Shown here piece after piece: positions 1-8,143 of a DNA stretch of 64,000 nt. A model generated the notes under the pieces. It saw nothing but the letters and a program-made list of their open reading frames with translations. It searched no databases and was not told the DNA's origin. The DNA comes from Pelagibius sp964472095 (GTDB taxonomy: Bacteria > Pseudomonadota > Alphaproteobacteria > Kiloniellales > Kiloniellaceae): positions 1-64,000 of the forward strand of contig CAYYIV010000020.1 of the NCBI GenBank assembly GCA_964472095.1, read 5' to 3'. The translations under genes were made by a program, and so were the position numbers. Position 1 is the stretch's first letter. Each line of letters opens with the position of its first letter.

Positions 1-51
1 ACCAGAGAATCACGACTAAAAATCTATCGCGAGGACTTTTTCAGCAGCCTG

Positions 52-2817
52 CTAGCCGGACTGTTCGGTCGCGGTGCCGATCGGCAGAGCCGGGCGCGGC
101 GGGAAGACCAGCCGCTGATAGAGGAAGGGGATGCCGAGCAGGCTGAACCCAAGGGCCGCGAAGGCGGCGAAGCGGTAGAGCCCGTCCAGGGCGCCCCAGT
201 CGAACAGCAACACCTTGCCGGCGGCTACCGCCAGAATCGCCAGCGAGGCATAGCGAAGGCTGGCATAGCCGATCTTCAGGCCGAGACCGAGCAGCAGCCA
301 GGCGTAGCCGAGCCAGACCAGCGTGTAGGTCAGAAGCTCGCCGTCGCCGGTGGCCCCGAGGCTGAGGACCGGGCCGTGGAAGGCGCGGCGCACCTCCAGG
401 GAAAGGTAGGTGAAGACCAGCAGCAGGGCGTAGATGGCGGTGGCCATGGCCGACTTTCGAAAGCCGTCGGCACGCAGCTCCCGGGCGAAGGCAAGCGCGA
501 AGGCCGCCGGCACCAGGTAGGCCAGGGCCAGCAGATTGATCAGCGGCCAGTCGCCGACAGGATCGCGGGTCCATAGCGGGTTGGACAGCAGCAACTGGAA
601 CAGCGGCGAATGGACGGCGGCGAGGCCGGCGAGCAGACGCCAGCCCCAGAGCAGTGCCAGGCGGCCGCTGCGGCGATGAAGCCGCAGGCAGGTGTAGGCG
701 ATGCCGAGCCAGGCAACGGTCTGCAGCGACTGCTCGGCAAGTTCATAGGAGTGGCTGGCGAGGTCGCCGACAACGAGGCTGCGGATCTCAAAGGTGACCA
801 GCAGCCAGAACAGCACCAGAGCGCCGCCCTCCAGCACCACGATGAGGCGGTCGTCCTGTTGCCGGCGGAAGCGGCCGGCGGCCCACCAGAAGGCTACCGC
901 CGGCACGCCATAGCCGTAGAGGATCCAGTTGACGCCGGGCAGCGTGCCGAGGGGATAGTCGAGGACGTTGACGTTCAGCACCAGGCGAACCAGCACCACG
1001 GTGGCGACCACCAGGGCGACGGGCCGCAGGCTCTTGAGCTCCAGGCGGGTCGCGATCCAGGCGGTCGCCGGCAGCAGCAGCGAAAGCGCGACGGTGAGCC
1101 AGGCCTGCTCCAGCGCCATGGCGAAGGCGAGGCCCAGCGCCGCCACGCTGCCGAGGGCATAGATGCCGAGCAGCAGGTCGTTGGCCGCAGGCGCTTCGCT
1201 CCGCGGCGGTTGCCGGCGGATGGCGGCCGCCGCGCCGATGCCGAGCACAGCCAGGGCGACCGCCGCCGCCGACCAGGTGAGGTCGATGCCGAGGCCGGCG
1301 ATGCGCCAGTAGGCCACCGCCAGCAGCAGCACCGGCACGGCGGCGGAAACGCCCGCCCAGACCGCCGCGCAGCGCGCCCGCCCGAGCGCCAGGAAGCCGG
1401 TGGCGGCGAAAAGCGCCGCGAAGGCCAAGACGACCACGATGAAGGTGCCAAGCGCCGGCGGCACCAGCGGAGTCAGCACGCTGCCGTAGCCCTCCCCGCG
1501 GTAGCTGTGGGTGAACTCGGGCCAGTCGCCGATGACCGGCAGGTGCCAGGCGGCGAAGAGGGCGACGGTCAGGGCGGCGGCGATGACCACCAGGCCCTCG
1601 AAGACCGCCTCCCGCCAGGCAGCGGCCAGGAAGAGGGCGACGAGCAGAAACGCCGCCGCCAGGGAGACCATGCCATAGCTATCCATGCGCAGCAGGATGA
1701 AGGCGAGCGCGGCAGTGGCGAGCGCCCCGGCCCAGGCGATGCGGTCGGGCTCGGCGGTCGGCAAGAGCCCGCCGGCCGACGCAGTCAGGCGGTAGCGCAG
1801 GCCGAGGAAGAGGCCGGCCAGGAACACCAGGTAGCTGCCGAGGGCGGCGGCGTCGCCCGGCGACCAGAGGGCGGCGAACCACATGAGCGGCCACAGCACG
1901 GCCCCGACGAGCGCGCCCCAGGCGAGCCACCAGCAGGCCATCAGGCGGGTCACCGCCAGGGCGGCGGCGGTCAGCGCCAGCAGGTAGGCGAAGAGGCCTC
2001 CGGCAAAGGGCTCAGGGCTCGCCACCAGCAACGGCGTCAGAAAGCCGCCGAGCAACGCCAGCACGGCGATGAAGGGGCCCTGCAGGATGGCCAGGCCGAA
2101 GGCGGCGAAGGCGACCAGTGCCAGCAGCGCGAAGGCGATCAGCGGCGACAGCAGATCGTAAAGCCCGTAGGCCGCATAGAGGCTGCCGAACGCCGAGGCG
2201 AGGCCGGCGGCGGTCAGCGCCGGCGGCAGGTAGTTGGGGCCGATGGCGGCGATGGCGCGCTGCAAAGGGCGCCGACGCAGCCACTCGCCCGCCACGGTCA
2301 GGGCAAGGCCGAAGGCGAAGCCGCTCGCCACGCGGCCACCCGGGCCCAGCGCCAGCCAGCCGTGGTCGTAGGTGTACTTGGCGAGGAAGAGGCCGGCCAG
2401 CGCCAGGATGACGCCGCCGAGCCAGATCAGCCCGCGCGAGGTCAGCCACTGCTCGAGATTGCGCTCCCGCGGCGCCGGCGCGGACGGCGCGGAGAGCGGC
2501 GGCGCTGCGGCGTCCCCGGCCGCCTCGGACGGCTCTTCCGCGGCTGGCAGCGGGGCCTGCGGTTCCGGCGCCAGTTCGGCTTCGTGCAACTGCGGCTGCG
2601 GCGATACCTGGGCGGCGGCGGTACCGTCCGGCGCTTCGCCGCGGCGATGCAGGTTCATCACCTCCACGCCGAGCCGCTCGACCTGCGCACGCAGCGCGGC
2701 GACCTCGCTGGCCGCGACACCCTTGCCGCGGAAGAAGGCGGCGATGCCGAGGCCTGGCCCGACCAGCAGGTAAAGCACGGCGAGCACGCCTACGAGAGTC
2801 AAGAACCCATCGTCCAT
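52..2817 (-). CDS. DUF2339 polytopic membrane protein
   Basis: About 920 residues, almost entirely hydrophobic with well over twenty predicted membrane segments. The N-terminus has one membrane span (about residues 8-27), then a short coiled stretch (about 35-60) and an Ala/Pro/Glu-rich linker (about 60-125), and then the long multi-span body. This layout (span, coil, acidic linker, many spans) and the length are typical of DUF2339 proteins of Proteobacteria, whose function is unknown. A GTG at 2820 directly precedes the ATG at 2817; a GGAG lies upstream at usable distance for either. It is the last gene of the minus-strand tetR-hydrolase-acyltransferase operon, 30 bases after the stop of the acyltransferase fusion, so an envelope or lipid role is inferred from context only. 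Confidence 0.85.
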   Translation of the reverse strand: MDDGFLTLVGVLAVLYLLVGPGLGIAAFFRGKGVAASEVAALRAQVERLGVEVMNLHRRGEAPDGTAAAQVSPQPQLHEAELAPEPQAPLPAAEEPSEAAGDAAAPPLSAPSAPAPRERNLEQWLTSRGLIWLGGVILALAGLFLAKYTYDHGWLALGPGGRVASGFAFGLALTVAGEWLRRRPLQRAIAAIGPNYLPPALTAAGLASAFGSLYAAYGLYDLLSPLIAFALLALVAFAAFGLAILQGPFIAVLALLGGFLTPLLVASPEPFAGGLFAYLLALTAAALAVTRLMACWWLAWGALVGAVLWPLMWFAALWSPGDAAALGSYLVFLAGLFLGLRYRLTASAGGLLPTAEPDRIAWAGALATAALAFILLRMDSYGMVSLAAAFLLVALFLAAAWREAVFEGLVVIAAALTVALFAAWHLPVIGDWPEFTHSYRGEGYGSVLTPLVPPALGTFIVVVLAFAALFAATGFLALGRARCAAVWAGVSAAVPVLLLAVAYWRIAGLGIDLTWSAAAVALAVLGIGAAAAIRRQPPRSEAPAANDLLLGIYALGSVAALGLAFAMALEQAWLTVALSLLLPATAWIATRLELKSLRPVALVVATVVLVRLVLNVNVLDYPLGTLPGVNWILYGYGVPAVAFWWAAGRFRRQQDDRLIVVLEGGALVLFWLLVTFEIRSLVVGDLASHSYELAEQSLQTVAWLGIAYTCLRLHRRSGRLALLWGWRLLAGLAAVHSPLFQLLLSNPLWTRDPVGDWPLINLLALAYLVPAAFALAFARELRADGFRKSAMATAIYALLLVFTYLSLEVRRAFHGPVLSLGATGDGELLTYTLVWLGYAWLLLGLGLKIGYASLRYASLAILAVAAGKVLLFDWGALDGLYRFAAFAALGFSLLGIPFLYQRLVFPPRPALPIGTATEQSG

Positions 2818-2847
2818 CACACGCGTCTCCTCGAGCAGGACCCGCCA

Positions 2848-5800
2848 TCAGGCGGTGCCCTGAGGTCCCATCAGTTGCTCCGCCAAGGCCTTGGCTCCGG
2901 GATGGTCCGCCTTCCCGCTGCCCAGGAGCGGCAGTTTGTCGACGCTGAAGATCTGCCGCGGCACCATCAGCTCGCTGGCGCCCTCGGCGCGGGCGTAGGC
3001 CGAGATCTCCTCACGAGAGACCTGGGCACGCTCGGTCAGCAGCACCAGTTGCTCGCCCTTGCGGGCGTCGGGCAGGGCGACCACAGCGTGCATCTCCTCC
3101 GGCCAAAGCCCGCTCACCATGCTTTCCACGGCGCCGAGCGACACCATCTCGCCGGCGATCTTGGCGAAACGCTTGGCACGGCCGAGGATGCGGACATAGG
3201 AGTCCTCATCCAGCGCGACGATGTCGCCGGTGTCGTACCAGCCGTGCTCCGGCCGCTCCAGGGCGCCGGGATTGTCCGCCTTGAGATAGCCCAGCATGAT
3301 GTTGGGGCCGGCGACCAGCAGGCGGCCGCCATCCTCCACGCCGGGCACCGGCTCCAGGCGGTAGTCGATACCGGGCAGCAGGCGCCCCACGCTGCCGGCC
3401 CTGAAGTGCATGGGCGAGTTCACGGCGATCACCGGCGAGCATTCGGTGGCGCCGTAGCCTTCCAGGATGCGCAGGCCGAACTTCTCCATCCACAAGCGCC
3501 GGGTTTCCTCGCGCACCCGCTCAGCCCCGGCGAAGACATAGCGCATGGCGTAGAAGTCGTAAGGATGCGCCATGCGCGCGTAGCCGGCGAGGAAGGTGTC
3601 GGTACCGAAAAGAATTGTGGCGTTGGTATCGTAGGCCAGTACCGGCACGATGCGATAGTGCAGCGGCGAGGGATACATGAAGGTCTTCACGCCGGAGAAC
3701 AGCGGCAACAGCATGCCCCCCGTAAGACCGAAGGAGTGGAACACCGGCAGCGCGTTGAACACGCTGTCGGTCGGGTTGAAGTCAATGCGCGCGGCGAGCT
3801 GGCGGCAGTTGGCCAGCAGATTGTCGTGGCTCAGCACCACGCCCTTGGGCTGGCCCTCCGAACCGGAGGTGAAGAGCACCAGGGCCGGGGCGTTGGGATC
3901 GAGGCCGTTGCCGCTGCAGGCCCGCGCATGCAGCACCCCGGCGAAGGGCCGCATCGCCAATCCGCAGAGCTTGGACAGCATCCCGATCTCGCGGCGCAGG
4001 TCCTCCAGGTAGACGAGCTTCACCGCGCCGGAAAGAGCCGTAGCTACGTCATCCAGCTTGGCCTGCTCGATGAAGCGGCGCGAGGTGTAGACCGTGGCGA
4101 TCTCCGCCGTCTGGCACGCCGAGATGAGGTTGGCGCTGCCCGCCGTGAAGTTCAGCATGGCCGGCACCCGCCCGAAGGCCTGCAGGGCGAAGAAGGAGAC
4201 CGCGGCGCCGGCGGCGCTCGGCAGCATGAGGCCGACGATCTCGCCGCGCCGCGCCTGCTTCGCCATCTTGCTTCCGAGCACCAGCGCCCCGGTCACCAGG
4301 CGGTCGTAGGTCAGCGGCTTGCGCTCGATGTCCTCCACCGCCGCCTTGGCGCCGCCGTGGATGGCGCGCGCCTCCAGCAGGGCCTGGAACAGCGTGCGCG
4401 GCTCCTGGTGGTGGATGCGGAACATCATGTCGGACATGACTTCGTAGAGCGCGTCGCCGGCCAGCTGGCGACGGCGGCGGCCGCGTGCTTCCGCCGGGAT
4501 CTCGAAGCGGCGCGGCGGCAGCACGGTGATGGTGATTTTCGGGAAGAAGCGCAGCCGGAACTTACCCTTCAGCCGCGAGAAGCGGGTGAACTGCGCGCCG
4601 TCGATGCGCACCGGCAGTATCTGCGCGCCCGACTTGTCGGCGATCATACCCGGGCCCTCGTAGACCTTCATCAGCGCGCCGGTCACGGTGATGCGCCCCT
4701 CCGGGAAGATGACGCAGTGCTTGCCCTTCTCGACCTCGCGGATCAGCGCGCGGGTCGCCAGCGGCGATCTGGGATCCAGCGGGAAGGCCTCGATCAGCGC
4801 CAGGAAAGGCCTCACCCACCAGCGCGTCGCCATGTGAGTGTCGATGGCGAACATCGGCCGCCCGGGCAGGAAGGCGGCGAGCAGCGCGCCGTCGAGGAAG
4901 GACACGTGATTGACCACCACTACCGCCTTGTCGCCGGCCGCCTCGATATTCGCACGGCCGCGCACCTCGACCCTGTAGAGCAGGCGCAGCAGGCCCGCAG
5001 CAATGCCTTTCATCAGCTCCTGCGGCAGCAGCTTGCAGACGTAGTAGGCGGCGATGACGTTGGCCGCGGCGATCACCAGGAAGATGCCGGTCACCGACAT
5101 GCCGAGCGCGAAGAGCAGTGCCGCGGTGGCGGCGCCAAGCACCATGAAGAGCGCGTTCATCACGTTGTTGGCGGCAATGGTGCGGGCGCGGTGATCGACC
5201 TCGGCGCGCTTCTGCACGATGGCGTAGAGCGGCACGATATAGAGGCCGCCGCAGATCGAGATCAGCAGCAGATCGGCGAGGATACGCCAGTGCGACGCCA
5301 CGGCGAGGAAGCCGGCCGCGCCCAGCGGCGCCTCTGCGATCGCCGCCGGCGCCACACCGACGCTGGCGAAGTAGAGGTCGATGGAAAAGATCGCCATGCC
5401 GAGGGCGCCGAAGGGGACGGTGCGCGCCGAAACTTCGCCCTTCAGCAGGCGGTCGCAGCCGATCGAGCCGATGCCGATGCCGATGGAGAACACCGTCAGA
5501 AACAGCGTCACCACCTGCTCGTCGCCGCCCAGCACGTCCTTGGCGTAGGGCGGGAAGAGCAGGATGAAGGTGGCGCCGACCAGCCAGAACCAGGAGATAC
5601 CGAGGATCGAGAGGAAGATGTCGCGGCGGGCGGCGGCGTGGGTGAGGATGGCCCTCGTCTCGACGACGAAGTTCCAGTTGACCTTGAGGTACGGCGCGGT
5701 GGCCGGCGCCGCCGGGATCATCAGGCTTGCCGCCCATCCGCAGAGCGCCACGGCGATCACCGCCACCGAGATCACAGTTGCGCCGCCGTCGGCAAGGATC

Positions 5801-6303
5801 AGCAGGCCGCCGGCGATGGTGCCGAGCAGGATGGCGAGAAAGGTCGCCGCCTCGATCAGCGCATTGCCGCCAACCAACTCCTTCGCTTCCAGGTGCTGCG
5901 GCAGGATGCCGTACTTCAGCGGGCCGAAGAAGGTCGACTGGGTGCCCATGAGGAAGAGCACGACGATGAGAAATTCGGCGCGGCCCCAAGCGAAGCCGGT
6001 GGCGGCCAGTACCATGATGGCAATCTCCACTGCCTTCACCACGCGGATCATGCGCGCCTTGTCGTACTTGTCGGCGAGCTGCCCGGCGGTCGCCGAGAAC
6101 AGGAAGAACGGCAGGATGAAAAGCCCGCCGGCGATGGCAACCAGCACCTCGCCCTGTCCCTCCCCGTCAGCAGCGAGGCGGAAGAGGATCAGCACCACCA
6201 GCGCGTTCTTGAACAGGTTGTCGTTGAAGGCGCCGAGGAACTGCGTGACGAAGAGCGGCAGGAAGCGGCGGCTCTTCAGGATATCCAGGGTACGGTCCGA
6301 CAT
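2848..6303 (-). CDS. MFS-PlsC-acyl ligase fusion (LplT/Aas-like)
   Basis: 1151 residues combining three modules. Residues about 1-410 are a twelve-span MFS carrier like the lysophospholipid flippase LplT. About 425-630 are a PlsC acyltransferase with the HX4D motif (HVSFLD) and the FPEGR motif. About 660-1150 are an AMP-forming acyl-ACP/acyl-CoA ligase with FTSGSEGQPKG, YGATECSP, YDTGD and the C-terminal GRAKRFAKIAGEM lysine region. The known family function is import of lysophospholipid, activation of a fatty acid and re-acylation to 2-acyl-glycerophosphoethanolamine. E. coli encodes LplT and Aas separately; the three-part fusion is common in other proteobacteria. All catalytic motifs look intact. 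It lies 61 bases downstream of the hydrolase gene and probably shares its TetR-controlled promoter. Confidence 0.92.
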   Translation of the reverse strand: MSDRTLDILKSRRFLPLFVTQFLGAFNDNLFKNALVVLILFRLAADGEGQGEVLVAIAGGLFILPFFLFSATAGQLADKYDKARMIRVVKAVEIAIMVLAATGFAWGRAEFLIVVLFLMGTQSTFFGPLKYGILPQHLEAKELVGGNALIEAATFLAILLGTIAGGLLILADGGATVISVAVIAVALCGWAASLMIPAAPATAPYLKVNWNFVVETRAILTHAAARRDIFLSILGISWFWLVGATFILLFPPYAKDVLGGDEQVVTLFLTVFSIGIGIGSIGCDRLLKGEVSARTVPFGALGMAIFSIDLYFASVGVAPAAIAEAPLGAAGFLAVASHWRILADLLLISICGGLYIVPLYAIVQKRAEVDHRARTIAANNVMNALFMVLGAATAALLFALGMSVTGIFLVIAAANVIAAYYVCKLLPQELMKGIAAGLLRLLYRVEVRGRANIEAAGDKAVVVVNHVSFLDGALLAAFLPGRPMFAIDTHMATRWWVRPFLALIEAFPLDPRSPLATRALIREVEKGKHCVIFPEGRITVTGALMKVYEGPGMIADKSGAQILPVRIDGAQFTRFSRLKGKFRLRFFPKITITVLPPRRFEIPAEARGRRRRQLAGDALYEVMSDMMFRIHHQEPRTLFQALLEARAIHGGAKAAVEDIERKPLTYDRLVTGALVLGSKMAKQARRGEIVGLMLPSAAGAAVSFFALQAFGRVPAMLNFTAGSANLISACQTAEIATVYTSRRFIEQAKLDDVATALSGAVKLVYLEDLRREIGMLSKLCGLAMRPFAGVLHARACSGNGLDPNAPALVLFTSGSEGQPKGVVLSHDNLLANCRQLAARIDFNPTDSVFNALPVFHSFGLTGGMLLPLFSGVKTFMYPSPLHYRIVPVLAYDTNATILFGTDTFLAGYARMAHPYDFYAMRYVFAGAERVREETRRLWMEKFGLRILEGYGATECSPVIAVNSPMHFRAGSVGRLLPGIDYRLEPVPGVEDGGRLLVAGPNIMLGYLKADNPGALERPEHGWYDTGDIVALDEDSYVRILGRAKRFAKIAGEMVSLGAVESMVSGLWPEEMHAVVALPDARKGEQLVLLTERAQVSREEISAYARAEGASELMVPRQIFSVDKLPLLGSGKADHPGAKALAEQLMGPQGTA

Positions 6304-6364
6304 TATCTCAATCCCGTGCGGCAGTTGCCGATGATGTTGAAACTCGAAGGGTCGACACCGCGCA

Positions 6365-7255
6365 TCAACGCAGCCGCCCGTTTTCCAGGAACCTGCGTGT
6401 CGCGGCGATGGTTTCCGGTGCCGCCGCGATCACGGTGTGAACGGCGCTCACTGTCATTCGGTCGCGCACGCCCGGCAAGGCCGTCTCTGCAATCGTGACG
6501 ATGCCGTCGTTGTTGTCCGGGAGCAGCGGATTGAAGCCGCGGCCGTCGGCGGTGCCGCCGGCGATGACCGCCACCTCGATTCCCACCGGCAAGGGCGCAA
6601 AGGGAGGCCCGGCGGCGATCTCCCCGGCTGCGGGTCCACCGATCCAGTGGTAGGCCGGCACTTTCTGCAGCGCCGCCGCGAGGCGGGAGCCCTGATTCGG
6701 CGGTGCCAGCATCACGACGCGGCCGAGCGCCAGGCGCCCGCGCCACGGCGCTGGCCGGCTCAGGGCCTCGCGCACCACCAGAGCACCGAGGCTGTGGGTG
6801 ACAAAGGAAACGCGCTCCACGCCCTCCAAGCTCTCGAGCAGGACCGTGAGCTGGTCGGCATGGCCCGCGATGTCCTTGGTGAGGCTCGGATAGCTGATCG
6901 CCACCGCCTCGTAGCCGGCTGCGCGCAGTTCACGCTCCATGTCGCGGAACAGGAAGGTCGAGCGGCCCATGCCGTGCAGCAGCAGGACGAGGTGGCCGCT
7001 TGCCGGCGCCAGGCCCTGTTCACGCCGGGCCGCCGCCAGCGCGCCGGCGCAGTCGTCGCCCCAGCCGCGGGCGCGCACGGCCTGGCCGCGGTCGAGCAGG
7101 CGGCAGCTGTGAAGCACGATGTGCTGCTGAAGGCGCCAGCCGGCATGGATCTGGCGGTCCTCCCAGAGCTGGGTGCGGTTCAACTGCACGCCGCAGGCCA
7201 CCAGCATCAGAACGGCCAGCGCGAGGGCCAAACGTCGGTGGTTGACAGGTCTCAT
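6365..7255 (-). CDS. Alpha/beta hydrolase, probable lipoprotein
   Basis: 296 residues. The N-terminus has basic residues, a hydrophobic stretch and the lipobox LVAC (Cys about residue 21), so it is probably a lipid-anchored protein exported by Sec. The fold signs are LLLHGMG (oxyanion strand), the nucleophile elbow THSLG (Ser about residue 140) and a late Asp/His pair (NNDGIV; VHTV). This matches PGAP1/lipase-like alpha/beta hydrolases. The stop of the upstream tetR and this ATG are 4 bases apart, so the two genes are co-transcribed. Next to an acyl-glycerophosphate acylation enzyme, a lysophospholipase or esterase role in membrane lipid turnover is plausible, but the substrate is not visible in the sequence. 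Confidence 0.8.
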   Translation of the reverse strand: MRPVNHRRLALALAVLMLVACGVQLNRTQLWEDRQIHAGWRLQQHIVLHSCRLLDRGQAVRARGWGDDCAGALAAARREQGLAPASGHLVLLLHGMGRSTFLFRDMERELRAAGYEAVAISYPSLTKDIAGHADQLTVLLESLEGVERVSFVTHSLGALVVREALSRPAPWRGRLALGRVVMLAPPNQGSRLAAALQKVPAYHWIGGPAAGEIAAGPPFAPLPVGIEVAVIAGGTADGRGFNPLLPDNNDGIVTIAETALPGVRDRMTVSAVHTVIAAAPETIAATRRFLENGRLR

Positions 7256-7259
7256 AGCC

Positions 7260-7859
7260 TCAACCCTCCCGCAGGACCGGCTGGCCGCCGAGAGCTCGCC
7301 AGCAGCCCTCGGTCAACCGCTCGGCAAAATCGTCCAGCGGCCGCGTGAGCCGGCCGTAGATCCGGAAGACCGCCACCTGCAGAACCATGCCCAGCACCAT
7401 GGCGGTGGCGACCTCCGCGTCTTGAAGCGGGATCTCGCCCCGCGCGATGGCGGCTTCGACAACCGCTTTCAGCACCTTTACCGGGGTCTGCATGTCGCCG
7501 GTGATGCGGTCGAGCTGACCGTGCTGAACCAGCAACAGGAAGCGGAACATGTCGGGGTCATGTTCGTAGAGACTGCAGAACATGCCGACCATCGCCGCGA
7601 GTTTCGCCCGCAGGCCCTTGCGGGCCGCCTGTAGCGCATCGAGCCGACCAGCAAGCTGCAGGTAGTTGCGCGAGAAGAGCTGCCAGACCAGTTCCTCCTT
7701 GCTCGCAAAGTGGCGATAGATCGTGCCTTCGGCGATGCCGGCTGCGCGGGCAATGTCGCCGATGGTGGTGCGATCGACCCCCTTGTCGGCAAACAGCGCC
7801 AAGGTCTCCTGCTCGATCTTCTCCTGGGTGCGCGCGCCGCGCGCGGACAGGGCCTGCAT
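7260..7859 (-). CDS. TetR family transcriptional regulator
   Basis: 199 residues. An N-terminal helix-turn-helix of TetR type covers about residues 12-58 (IEQETLALFADKGVDRTT, then AAGIAEGTIYRHFASKEEL); the C-terminal ligand-binding helices are not family-specific. It is first in a minus-strand operon with a lipoprotein hydrolase, an MFS-PlsC-ligase fusion and a DUF2339 protein. A perfect 22-bp palindrome lies 14 bases upstream of the start, the usual place for an autoregulatory TetR operator. Proteobacterial TetR proteins next to lipid genes often sense acyl-CoA or membrane-active compounds; that ligand assignment is inference. Confidence 0.92.
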   Translation of the reverse strand: MQALSARGARTQEKIEQETLALFADKGVDRTTIGDIARAAGIAEGTIYRHFASKEELVWQLFSRNYLQLAGRLDALQAARKGLRAKLAAMVGMFCSLYEHDPDMFRFLLLVQHGQLDRITGDMQTPVKVLKAVVEAAIARGEIPLQDAEVATAMVLGMVLQVAVFRIYGRLTRPLDDFAERLTEGCWRALGGQPVLREG

Positions 7860-7872
7860 GCCGGAGGCTCAA

Positions 7873-7894
7873 TGTGAGTGAACGTTCACTCACA
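7873..7894. promoter_or_regulatory. Palindromic TetR operator
   Basis: TGTGAGTGAAC is followed directly by its exact reverse complement, giving a perfect 22-bp palindrome with no spacer. It sits just upstream of the tetR start. The core TGAACGTTCA is common in TetR-family operators. It probably mediates repression of the four-gene lipid operon. Confidence 0.8.
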
Positions 7895-8045
7895 CATAAG
7901 GAATTTTGACGCCGCCGGCAAGCCCGAAACGGACAACGGCGGGCCTCGCTGCGCCGAAGCCGCAGAAGTCCACGAATTGCGCGGAAAAGCTTACCTCAGA
8001 CACCTTGGCAACCGATCGCAAGGCAAAGAGTTAACCATTTAGGCG

Positions 8046-8059
8046 CACCATATCTGGTG
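8046..8059. repeat. Small inverted repeat CACCA-N4-TGGTG
   Basis: Five-base arms CACCA and TGGTG separated by TATC, in the gap between tetR and the Na/Pi cotransporter. It could be an operator or a weak hairpin. The arms are short, so chance is a real alternative. Confidence 0.3.
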
Positions 8060-8104
8060 TTGTGTCGGCCGCGGTGACTACTCACTTGCGAACCCGATCA
8101 GAAA

Positions 8105-8122
8105 ATGTAACATTTCTTACAT
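8105..8122 (+). promoter_or_regulatory. Pho-box-like / palindromic operator upstream of Na/Pi cotransporter
   Basis: The sequence reads ATGTAAC, four A/T-rich bases, CTTACAT. It can be read as two 7-mers with an 11-bp period (the layout of an alphaproteobacterial Pho box) or as a palindrome TGTAA-N6-TTACA (8106-8121). A matching element in the same orientation relative to transcription lies upstream of phnD (14706-14734). It starts about 40 bases before the TTG start of the cotransporter. Confidence 0.5.
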
Positions 8123-8143
8123 TATCTAAATCTCTGGAATCGC

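Noticed and set aside
610..6498. A 1962-residue open frame on the plus strand
   Set aside because: It lies antisense to three well-supported minus-strand genes with clear motifs. Its sequence is Gly/Arg/Gln/His-rich low-complexity, as expected of a GC-rich shadow frame.
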